From assembly GCA_965214305.1 (NCBI GenBank), contig OZ243949.1, positions 2,604,001 through 2,668,000 on the forward strand: a stretch of DNA of 64,000 nt, read 5' to 3'. The notes under the pieces were generated by a model. The model was not told the DNA's origin. It saw only the letters and a list, made by a program, of their open reading frames with translations, and made no database searches. Shown here in pieces: positions 18,186 through 25,936 of this stretch. Made by a program: the position numbers and the translations under genes. The number at the start of each line of letters is the position of its first letter. Position 1 is the first letter of the stretch. Source of the stretch: Azophilus sp965214305 (GTDB taxonomy: Bacteria > Pseudomonadota > Gammaproteobacteria > Pseudomonadales > Azotimanducaceae).

Positions 18186-18660
18186 GACATTCTCACCGCG
18201 GTGGCGGATGGTCTGAGGGCTTGCCGGAAGCCATCGAGATAGCCTATCTAAAGACGCTGGTTCAGACCTGTATCGTACATCCGATATACAACTTAATGGC
18301 CTGCGGCTCCTATGAAGAAGCCCAAGCGCATCGCTGCGGCATCCAGGGCCATCTACCAAGCGGAGAACGCTAATGTCGTCTCTGAAGGCGTTTAAGTCGG
18401 GGAAGCATCCCGCCAATGTCAAGAGCTGGCAGCAGCAAATGGGAGCGGTCGCCCCCTTCCTTTTGCTTTCTCGGTGTCGGCCTACGGGGCAGTCTACACC
18501 GCGAATTCCGTGCAGAGCTTGAATAGCACCAGACATCTGAACTGTGCAGCTCCTGAACTTTCGCTCCCATACTCGCCTTCTCCTTCCTCGGTACGCCTAA
18601 AATCCCCATGTAATCATTTTCCCACCTCCCGTTCAGACTCTTTCCTTCAGTACTTTATTC
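18186..18660 (+). pseudogene. IS256-family transposase remnant (multiple frameshifts)
   Basis: The pieces fall in successive frames: DILTAVADGL, then GLPEAIEIAYLKTLVQTCIV, HPIYNL, KKPKRIAAASRAIYQA, LKAFKSGKHPANVKSWQQQ, and VYTANSVQSLNSTRHL. They line up in order with the IS256/Mutator DDE transposase region that usually reads DGLKGFPEAI...VQLCIVH...RKAVAADLKxIY...VIYTTNAIESLN. HFPT near 18615 may be the following segment. At least four frame changes leave no functional ORF. It marks the left side of the island between gspN and gspC. Confidence 0.8.
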
Positions 18661-18694
18661 CCAGTCATGTGCCTCCGTCTGTAAATAGCCGGTC

Positions 18695-18777
18695 GTGTAT
18701 CAGTTTGAATTGATTTGGATTTGGAGACTGCGCCAACTGTGGCGTCTCGCGGTCGAAAAATTCAAACTGAGACACTA
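18695..18777. repeat. Group F repeat, copy F1
   Basis: An 83-bp palindrome-ended element, GTGTATCAGTTTGAATT to AATTCAAACTGAGACACTA. The internal CTGCGCCAACTGTGGCGTC is shared with 44797-44876. Its ends resemble group E (TAGTGGCTCAGTTT). It ends 4 nt before the promoter candidate for the STAND locus, and the ends may have carried that promoter in. Confidence 0.75.
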
Positions 18778-18781
18778 CCAC

Positions 18782-18810
18782 TTGATACGCTTCTGACCGA
18801 CTACTATAGC
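18782..18810 (+). promoter_or_regulatory. Sigma-70-like promoter for the smORF-STAND locus
   Basis: TTGATA (18782-18787) and TATAGC (18805-18810) are separated by exactly 17 bp. It lies about 70 nt upstream of the small ORF at 18878, in a low-GC stretch that otherwise holds nothing recognisable from 18661 to 18877 except repeat F1. Confidence 0.6.
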
Positions 18811-18877
18811 GTACTCGTGCCTAAACACGGTCGTTCTGGGACGCTTTGAATTTGCTTGTATGAAATGGAGGAAGCCG

Positions 18878-19018
18878 ATGCTCAAAAAATATCGAGCGTG
18901 GGATATTAAAGGTAATCCCGATTGTGTCGGGATACCGCTGGATAGTCATATGAAGAGGCATAGATGGGTATATCATCACCCGGTCAAAATTAGCCCGGCT
19001 CGCGCATGGGGACCATGA
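18878..19018 (+). CDS. Small ORF (46 aa) coupled to the STAND gene
   Basis: ATG 18878 is preceded by GGAGG with a 6-nt spacer. The 46-residue product is basic and aromatic (it begins MLKKYRAWDIKGNPD and ends SPARAWGP). Its TGA (19016-19018) overlaps the ATG at 19015 in an ATGA junction, the classic sign of translational coupling. No family is recognised. It could be a leader peptide, a regulator or a real partner protein of the downstream NTPase. The strong RBS and exact overlap support translation. Confidence 0.6.
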   Translation: MLKKYRAWDIKGNPDCVGIPLDSHMKRHRWVYHHPVKISPARAWGP

Positions 19019-21504
19019 TGAACCGCAAGACGGCATTGTTTAAGTCGATTCAGAATGAATCCATTCCCGACGATTTCATCACGCTAATCGGGATCAACCA
19101 AGAAGACTCCCTCGGAGAGAGCGAACTGCTTGATTACAAAGAGAGTTTTGCGACTACCAAGTGGGCTCTGGCTAAGACTGTCAAACAGCTAATCAGTTTT
19201 CACAACACCTACGGTGGATACTTGGTGTACGGGGTCAAGGAAACGAAACGCGACATGAGCTATGAGATCTGTGGCAATGAAGTCTCGATCGACTTGGTGC
19301 CGCTGAGGAGTGCAGTCGACAAATATACTGGGGTCAATATTGACCTATCAATCCGAGACTTTGATGTATCTACTGGAGACACGACCCACAGAGTTAGCGT
19401 GTTGGCTATCCCGCAGAGACGGCTAAAGAAGCCAATATATTTTATTAGAGATATGAACAACAAGGACAATAGTCTGATCTTTCGGAAAAACGAGACTGTT
19501 ATCCGAGATGGTGATAGATGCCGAGCCGCGATGAACGGCGATGACTTCGAGATACTCTTATCGCCGCGTCGTTACCCGCCTGAAAGCCTGCTTAGACCAA
19601 CAGGCAGAAAGCAAATGATCGATCATAACTTGCCGGACAAGAACCTGATCTGCCCTAGCTTCATTGGCCGAGAGGAAATCATCTCGCAATTGTGGGCTTG
19701 GTTGTCAGACGATTTTGAATATATAAAGGTCTTAGCAGGCGAAGGAGGTAGAGGTAAAACGTCGATTGCATATGAGTTTGCGTGCCAGGTGGCGAAAAGC
19801 GCTGCGAGCGAGTTCGAAAAATTGCTGTGGTTGACCGCAAAAGAGAAGCAGTTTGATGCATCGCAAAACACATATATCGATCTACCGGAAGTGCATTTCC
19901 ATTCCACGCAAACATTGCTGAGAAGAATAATCGAAGAACTGGGGGTTGAGGACGATATCGAAGGCGAATCGATGCCAGCTTTGAAACGGACTGTGATCGA
20001 GACGTTTAAAATCATCCCATCAATTGTTTTCGTGGACAACCTTGACTCGATGAACATCGGGGATCAACGGACTTTGGTGGAGGCTATACGCCAAATTGCG
20101 GACAGGAGTCGCGCCCGCGTGCTGATTACGACGAGAAGTAATGTCAGCATGCCCATCGAACAGTGTGTCGAAATCTCCGGCTTGGCGGATAGAGATTATC
20201 GAGAGTTTGTGAAGCAAGTATGTGATAGCTACAAGATCTTGTTGCCGGCTTCGAAGTTAATTTCGCAGATGTATGAGGTTTCAGACGGTTCGCCCATGTT
20301 CACGCAGTCTATCCTCAGACTGATACGGCTTGGACAGCCTCCCAAACTAGCGCTAAAAGAATGGAATGGAGTCGAGGGGCTCGCGGTGCGAAGCGCCGCT
20401 TTGCAGCGAGAAATAGAACAATTAAAACCCGAGAGCAGAAGAGTGCTTTACGCGCTGGCACTGGTCCGATCCGCCTCTTATCAGGAATTAAAGCAGATTG
20501 TCAGCTATGACGACTCGCTTCTGCGTGAAAGTGTTGATCATCTGTCGTCTCTTTTTCTAATCCATGCGCCCCCAATAATCGAGTCAGAACGGCGCTTCGA
20601 GATACCAGAGTCGACGGCACGGCTCATATTAGACCTCAAGGATCAGTTGGTGACAAGACCAGCAGAGATCAACGCTCGGGTAACTGGCATTTATCGAAAG
20701 ACCAGCCCAGCGAAGTTCGAAGTTAGAAAGGCCATCCGCCAATCGTTGGCACTCATCAAAACTAGCGAATTCGAGAAGGCGGTAACTACGGTTGAGGCTT
20801 TGCTCAAAAAACCCAAGTTTAGTAATAATGCCGATCTGCTCTTAATGAAAGGCAGGGCCCTTCTTGAAGCGGGCAATAGAGACGCCGCGCGCGTGGAACT
20901 AAAACGAGCGTACGATAACGGCGGGCGGGAAAATTTACTCTTCGAACTCTGGGTAAGTGCCGAACGAGAGAGCGGGCACTTTCAAGGCATGTATGACGTC
21001 TGCGACTTGTCGCTCAATCGTGGAGAGCATGTAGACGATTTGTGGGTTTACCGTCGAGCAGAGGCGTCTGTTGGTCTTGTATCATCTACAAGCGGTCTTG
21101 ATCTAAAATTGATCCATCTACGCAGGGCAGCCGACGACCTAAGCAGTCTGATACAAAAGACGGTAGGGCCAAGACGCGGAACGCTCGTATCAGATTCAGC
21201 AGAATTGCACGACCTGATATGGAAGCTTTGTAGTGAAGAGAAAAACTGGGGTCGAGGCTACTTGGAAATGCTCGCCTGTATTGATCGCGGAGATAAACGG
21301 GGTGTCCTATTTCATAAAGCGATAGACTGCGTTGAACATCAAATTTCTCATGCTCGCAGAGTTCGTGCAGAGACGAGTGTCGCTGATATTGAAAGGAAGC
21401 TCTCAGACATAAAAAAACGAATAGCGACCCGGAGTAAAGAGATGGGTATATCGGAAAAGACTAAAGCTGAACGGCGTATCTTAGATCTGCTGAGTCGGCT
21501 TTGA
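19015..21504 (+). CDS. AlbA_2/Schlafen-like domain-STAND NTPase-TPR protein, putative defence protein
   Basis: About 829 aa. The N-terminal 170 residues look like an AlbA_2 (Schlafen-type) nucleic-acid-binding or nuclease domain, with ESELLDYKESF near 36-45 and FHNTYGGYLVYGV near 65-77. Next is a STAND/NB-ARC NTPase: FIGREE sensor lead-in, Walker A AGEGGRGKTS (about 240-250), Walker B VFVDNLD (about 338) and a TTR motif (RVLITTRSN, about 370). A winged-helix-like segment (about 475-560) follows, then helical TPR-like repeats (about 575-690). The GC content is clearly lower than in flanking genes, suggesting transfer. ATG 19015 overlaps the small ORF stop; ATG 19006 and 19018 are alternatives. 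Bacterial STAND proteins with effector plus TPR often sense phage. This exact role is inferred. Confidence 0.75.
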   Translation: MMNRKTALFKSIQNESIPDDFITLIGINQEDSLGESELLDYKESFATTKWALAKTVKQLISFHNTYGGYLVYGVKETKRDMSYEICGNEVSIDLVPLRSAVDKYTGVNIDLSIRDFDVSTGDTTHRVSVLAIPQRRLKKPIYFIRDMNNKDNSLIFRKNETVIRDGDRCRAAMNGDDFEILLSPRRYPPESLLRPTGRKQMIDHNLPDKNLICPSFIGREEIISQLWAWLSDDFEYIKVLAGEGGRGKTSIAYEFACQVAKSAASEFEKLLWLTAKEKQFDASQNTYIDLPEVHFHSTQTLLRRIIEELGVEDDIEGESMPALKRTVIETFKIIPSIVFVDNLDSMNIGDQRTLVEAIRQIADRSRARVLITTRSNVSMPIEQCVEISGLADRDYREFVKQVCDSYKILLPASKLISQMYEVSDGSPMFTQSILRLIRLGQPPKLALKEWNGVEGLAVRSAALQREIEQLKPESRRVLYALALVRSASYQELKQIVSYDDSLLRESVDHLSSLFLIHAPPIIESERRFEIPESTARLILDLKDQLVTRPAEINARVTGIYRKTSPAKFEVRKAIRQSLALIKTSEFEKAVTTVEALLKKPKFSNNADLLLMKGRALLEAGNRDAARVELKRAYDNGGRENLLFELWVSAERESGHFQGMYDVCDLSLNRGEHVDDLWVYRRAEASVGLVSSTSGLDLKLIHLRRAADDLSSLIQKTVGPRRGTLVSDSAELHDLIWKLCSEEKNWGRGYLEMLACIDRGDKRGVLFHKAIDCVEHQISHARRVRAETSVADIERKLSDIKKRIATRSKEMGISEKTKAERRILDLLSRL

Positions 21505-21673
21505 TGTGATTGTGGCATCGTACGATGCTATGGCGGCGTACCTTGTGAGACAAGGCATTAGAGACGGATACGGTATGGACAAGCGGCATTAGAGCCTTTG
21601 TACGTCGCGTGTACGTTGCGGATGTCGAGCGAATAAAACCGGGCAGACGACAAACACCAGTAGGAGCAAGTCT

Positions 21674-22585
21674 GTGACTAGGGGCCGGATCAAGCGGAAT
21701 GTATTCGTGGCGACGACTGTGCTGTTGGCGGTAGCCATTGTTCAAGCTGAGGCAGAAGCACCTGCGCGGACAGTTGCAGATCAGTTAGGCCTCTTGCGGT
21801 TGCTCGGTGCGGGCTTGCTCGGGGCGTTGCTGGTCAAGGTGCTCGAGATCGGTTATCAAGAGGTACGTCGCGGCTCGGAACGCCGCCGGAATGCACGTCA
21901 ATTCGTTGACCAGCATCTTGATCCTGTGTTGAAGGCAGCGGACGAACTTGTAGGGAAGTTGCGCTCGCTCGCGATGGCGGATTTCAAGACGTTGCATACC
22001 CTGCACATCTCCCACGAGCGGAACCACGATCTGGTCGACCTCTTGTATCTGGTGGCGAAGCTTTGGGCAAGCTTGGAACTCTTCCGCGGAGGCGGGCAAA
22101 CCGTCTCAGTGGACAGAGATACCCGGGGCAGACGGCTGGCTGCTTTCGCGGACTGCTTGGAGTCGCGCCGCGTTCGGATTGTCCGGCGGTCATCCCAGCG
22201 TGCTGTGGCGGAGCTCGCGCTTATCGCAAGGGACGGGCAGGTGAGAGTGATTCGCTTTGTCGATTTCGTGCAACGGTTCGAAGAGGATGCCGAAGCGAGA
22301 CGATGGCTTGCCCCACTGGTACGTGTGCTTGGCAGAATGGAGCATAGAGCAGATCGGCAGCGGTTGCTGCGCTACGGGATCGTCGTCCATGCCATGATCG
22401 ACACCCTAGATACGGCTCACAAGGTCTCCAAAGACCGGCGCTCTTATCCCCACAAGTTGTCCTACAAGTCTTGGAACGAGCTGGAACGTCGCGTATTTCG
22501 GGTATATTTGACGTTCGTGAAGGAGACCCGAAAATACTTGGGGCCGCCGAGAAGGCGACCCCAAGGTGAAAGGAGGCGGCACTGA
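21674..22585 (+). CDS. Unknown membrane-anchored protein
   Basis: GTG 21674 with TAGGAG about 7 nt upstream encodes 303 aa. An N-terminal hydrophobic helix or signal (VFVATTVLLAVAIVQAEA) and a second helix (LLRLLGAGLLGALLVKVLEI, about 38-57) precede a long, basic, mostly helical cytoplasmic domain (many Arg; C-terminus PPRRRPQGERRRH). I recognise no family. It lies 169 nt after the STAND gene on the same strand, in the same island, and could be an associated membrane effector, but a link is not shown. The gap 21505-21673 has no gene. Confidence 0.65.
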   Translation: MTRGRIKRNVFVATTVLLAVAIVQAEAEAPARTVADQLGLLRLLGAGLLGALLVKVLEIGYQEVRRGSERRRNARQFVDQHLDPVLKAADELVGKLRSLAMADFKTLHTLHISHERNHDLVDLLYLVAKLWASLELFRGGGQTVSVDRDTRGRRLAAFADCLESRRVRIVRRSSQRAVAELALIARDGQVRVIRFVDFVQRFEEDAEARRWLAPLVRVLGRMEHRADRQRLLRYGIVVHAMIDTLDTAHKVSKDRRSYPHKLSYKSWNELERRVFRVYLTFVKETRKYLGPPRRRPQGERRRH

Positions 22586-22951
22586 GGACTTTGACTTGCC
22601 CACTCGGTAGGCAAGCGGAACGTCCGTCGGACCGCCTTTAGCCCTGCGGGACCGGTTACACCCAGTCCTCATAATGCGAACATAGCAAATGTCCTAACGA
22701 GCGTCTAGCCCGCGCCTTCGCTGGTCTTTTGCCCCGTGCGCATTCGTACTCGCTTCGCCATAGGCGGAGCAGCCCTGCGCTCGTTTGTACGCGCACGGCG
22801 GCAAAAGCCGGTGCGATCATCGTGGGCCTTGGTGAAATAGGCGGGTTTACTCCCTGTTCCGGAAACTGTTATTGACTGGTTGGGGCGAGTATCCTGCCGG
22901 TCTTGTGAAATTGCCGCCAGGCGACGAGCAGTTCCGCCAACAAGTCAATAG
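22586..22951. other. Intergenic region with imperfect inverted repeat D
   Basis: No gene is seen in these 366 bp. An imperfect palindrome at 22726-22807 pairs CTTTTGCCCCGTGCGC with GCGCACGGCGGCAAAAG and has a loop around TTCGCCATAGGCGG. It may be the right boundary or terminator of the island. The gspC promoter must lie between it and 22952. No clear -35/-10 pair stands out. Confidence 0.5.
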
Positions 22952-23899
22952 ATGGAAGCATTAATCAAATTGATCATTGCGCACGCGGCCACACCCGCCA
23001 AATGGCTGATCGTGCTGGGCATGGCCTATACCTTGGCCAGCACACTGATGTTCGTGGCGGCACCACCGGAAACGGCGGCGCTGCAAACACCGCTACCCGA
23101 AGCGCGGGCGGCGAATGCCACGCGCTCCGATGCCGACATCGCAAACATCTTGGACGCCAACCTGTTCGGTGTGGCCCGCCCCAACGCGGCCGGGCAGGCC
23201 ACGGCAAGCGAAAACTTGGTGGAGACGCGCCTACCGTTGGTGCTGCACGGTGTTTTCGTCGCCGAGAACCCGGCCGAATCCACCGCCATCCTGGCGCGCA
23301 AGGGGAGCCCGGAAGTGTTGTACCACATCGGCGACCGGGTACCCGGCAACGCCACTTTGGTAGCCGTGCATCTCGACCATGTGTTGTTGGAGCGCGGGCG
23401 TTCCCGGGAGCGGCTGGCGTTCCCTGAAACCGGTGCACAGCTGGCCAAACCGAGCACCGCGCAACAAAACCTTGCCAGTCCCGAGGCAACGCGAGGGGAG
23501 GGCACCCCGAATAGTCTCGCTCCGCATCGGGGTAGGCTCCCGAGACCGAGATCCATTCGGCCAAAGGTGGCAAATCCCGCTCCGGCGCAAGTGGCTCAAC
23601 ACTACCAGGCACAGCTCCGGAACGAGCCGGTAAAAACCCTGGACGAACTCGGCCTAAGCCCCCTGCCCGGCGATGAACCCGCCGGCTACCGACTGGATCG
23701 CCTTGCCCGCTCCCCCTATCTGCGTCAAACTGGCCTGCAACCGGGCGATGTCATCCTCTCGATCAATGGGCAACCGGTGGGCGATGTGGAACGCGACCGG
23801 CTCGAAATCGACAACGTATTCGCTCAAGGTGCCGCCCGGCTGGAAGTGCGGCGCGGCCAGCGACATTTTTTCATCACCGCGTCACTCGATGAACGCTAG
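22952..23899 (+). CDS. gspC: Type II secretion system protein C
   Basis: Inner-membrane protein connecting the T2SS platform with the GspD secretin. The 315-aa product has one N-terminal membrane helix (WLIVLGMAYTLASTLMFVA), the HR domain (NILDANLFG onward, about 68-150), a Pro-rich linker and a C-terminal PDZ domain (YLRQTGLQPGDVILSINGQ). Its TAG stop is the TAG of a group A repeat CTAG end. gspD follows after 111 nt. Confidence 0.92.
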   Translation: MEALIKLIIAHAATPAKWLIVLGMAYTLASTLMFVAAPPETAALQTPLPEARAANATRSDADIANILDANLFGVARPNAAGQATASENLVETRLPLVLHGVFVAENPAESTAILARKGSPEVLYHIGDRVPGNATLVAVHLDHVLLERGRSRERLAFPETGAQLAKPSTAQQNLASPEATRGEGTPNSLAPHRGRLPRPRSIRPKVANPAPAQVAQHYQAQLRNEPVKTLDELGLSPLPGDEPAGYRLDRLARSPYLRQTGLQPGDVILSINGQPVGDVERDRLEIDNVFAQGAARLEVRRGQRHFFITASLDER

Positions 23900-23930
23900 C
23901 AGCCTCTGCCCGCGGAAGCCGCGAGTTCCT
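23896..23930. repeat. Group A repeat, single left arm (A6)
   Basis: CTAGCAGCCTCTGCCCGCGG then AAGCCGCGAG is one arm of the group A element with no partner downstream. The TAG inside CTAG serves as the gspC stop codon. Confidence 0.65.
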
Positions 23931-24010
23931 ATGGCGCGGGCTCCTCGCCCGATACCAGCCGCGCATGGGAGTTTTCAAGCCAGCGCACAGAACGCCGGAT
24001 TAAAACCGAG

Positions 24011-25921
24011 ATGATCAACGCCAGGCTCTTTTTCGCCGTCGTACTTTATCTACTGCTACCGCCGGTGCTCGCCGCGGAAGTCGCCGACGACTCGGCCGAG
24101 CAAACTTGGACCATCAACATCAAGAACGCGGACATTCGCGAATTCGTCACCCAAGTTGCCGAGATAACGGGCGAGACCTTTGTGGTCGATCCGCGTCTTA
24201 GGGGCGAGGTCACCGTCATCTCCACCACCCCGCTGAACGCCAACGGCATCTACGAACTGTTTCTCTCCGTGTTACGGGTACACGGATTTGTCGCCAGCCC
24301 CGCCGGAGCGGTCACCCGTATTCAACAGAACGCCGTCGGCAAGCAGTCGCCGGGCGTTGAGGCGGGGATCGCCCAGGTGGCGCCGGAAGAACTCGTCACC
24401 CGCGTCATCGCCGCCCAGAACGTGGAATCCAGCGAATTGGTGAAAATTCTGCGGCCGCTTATTCCCCAGTACGGGCATATCGGCGCCGTCCTCGAACCCA
24501 ATATCGTCATCGTCAGCGACCACGCCGACAACATACTGCGGCTGATGCGCATCATCGAACAGATTGATGTCGCCGAAGAGGAGGAAACCGTGTTGGTGCC
24601 GCTCAAGGAGGCTTGGGTGGAGACGGTGGTGGAGTTGCTGGAGCGGCTCGCGCCAAGCCAAATCGGCTCCGGGTCGTCCGGGCCCCAAAGTATTCAGATA
24701 ATCGCCAACAAGCGCAACAATTCGCTGATCGTGCGCGGCAAACCGCGGCCGGTGGCGGAAATCCTGAAGATCGTAGAAATGATCGACCGGCCCGCCACCG
24801 CCACCGGTGGGGTGCGTGTGGTTTACCTGAAATACGCCGACGCGGTGACGGTTTCCGAGGTGTTGCGGGGCAGCTTGCAGCAAAGTTCCGCCGATGGTGG
24901 CAGCCAAAGCGCGACCATCCAGCCGGACGAATCGTTAAACGCCATCATCATTCGCGCCACGCCCAGCGCCATGGGCGAAATTCTCGACATTCTCGCGCAA
25001 CTCGACATAAGGCGTACCCAGGTGCTGATCGAAGCCGCGGTGGTGGAAGTGCGCATCACTGGCCAACGCACGATCGGCGCCGAAACCGCCATTGCCGATG
25101 CCGATGGCACCACCGCCCCACTCGCCAGCACGGCGCTTGATGGCGTTATCACCAACCTGCTGCGAAACCTCAGTGTTGATCAAGACGGCAACCCAATCGA
25201 TGCGGATGTGCTTGCGGGCTTGGCCAGCATCTCCAATCCAACCCTTGCGGTGGCCCGCATCGACCCGGACGGCTTCTCTTTCGGCAGCATCATCACCGCG
25301 CTCGGTACCGCCAGCGACGCCAACCTGCTTTCCACGCCGAGCATTATGACGCTGGATAATCAGGAAGCAAAAATCGTCGTGGGCAACGAGGTGCCGTTCC
25401 GCACCGGCTCCTTCACCACTCAGGCTGATGGCGTAAGCAACCCGTTCAACACCGTGCAACGGGAAGATGTGGGGTTGCAACTCACCGTCACGCCACATGT
25501 TCACGACGGTACCTCGGTGCGCTTGCAGATCGCGCAACAGATCACCAATGTGTTGGACTCGCCGATTGGCAGCACCGGCTTCGCCGACGTCGTCACCTCG
25601 AAACGCGAAATCGAAACCACGGTGCTTGCCGAAGATCAGCAAATCCTTGTGCTCGGCGGCTTGATTCAAGACAACGTTAGCGAAACCAACCGCAAAGTAC
25701 CCCTGCTCGGCGATATTCCCGGTCTCGGTTTTTTCTTCCGCTCCACCAACACTACGAATGAGAAGACCAACCTGCTGATCTTCCTGCGTCCCACCATCAT
25801 TCGCTCCCAAGAGGACGCCAGGGAAATCACCGAGCGCAAGTATCGGGATATCTGGGAAGTCGAGATCACCAGCCCGGTTACAGACCGCATCGACTCCTTA
25901 TTTGAAGGTCGATCCTCTTAG
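24011..25921 (+). CDS. gspD: Type II secretion system secretin GspD
   Basis: Forms the outer-membrane channel of the T2SS. The 636-aa product has a signal peptide (MINARLFFAVVLYLLLPPVLA), an N0 domain (WTINIKNADIREFVTQVAEI), N1-N3 ring domains (about 110-330) and the secretin core (VPFRTGSFTT, LQLTVTPHVHDGTSV, VLGGLIQDNVSETNRKVPLL), ending with an S-domain-like tail. The next gene is plsB, so gspE-gspM must be elsewhere or absent. Confidence 0.96.
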   Translation: MINARLFFAVVLYLLLPPVLAAEVADDSAEQTWTINIKNADIREFVTQVAEITGETFVVDPRLRGEVTVISTTPLNANGIYELFLSVLRVHGFVASPAGAVTRIQQNAVGKQSPGVEAGIAQVAPEELVTRVIAAQNVESSELVKILRPLIPQYGHIGAVLEPNIVIVSDHADNILRLMRIIEQIDVAEEEETVLVPLKEAWVETVVELLERLAPSQIGSGSSGPQSIQIIANKRNNSLIVRGKPRPVAEILKIVEMIDRPATATGGVRVVYLKYADAVTVSEVLRGSLQQSSADGGSQSATIQPDESLNAIIIRATPSAMGEILDILAQLDIRRTQVLIEAAVVEVRITGQRTIGAETAIADADGTTAPLASTALDGVITNLLRNLSVDQDGNPIDADVLAGLASISNPTLAVARIDPDGFSFGSIITALGTASDANLLSTPSIMTLDNQEAKIVVGNEVPFRTGSFTTQADGVSNPFNTVQREDVGLQLTVTPHVHDGTSVRLQIAQQITNVLDSPIGSTGFADVVTSKREIETTVLAEDQQILVLGGLIQDNVSETNRKVPLLGDIPGLGFFFRSTNTTNEKTNLLIFLRPTIIRSQEDAREITERKYRDIWEVEITSPVTDRIDSLFEGRSS

Positions 25922-25936
25922 AACCCATCGCACCCG

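Noticed and set aside
22690..22807. attC-like integron site (TCCTAACGAGCG followed by a palindrome) after the 303-aa gene
   Set aside because: The left box deviates from RYYYAAC, there is no matching GTTRRRY on the right, and it lies 105 nt from the stop. No other cassettes are present.
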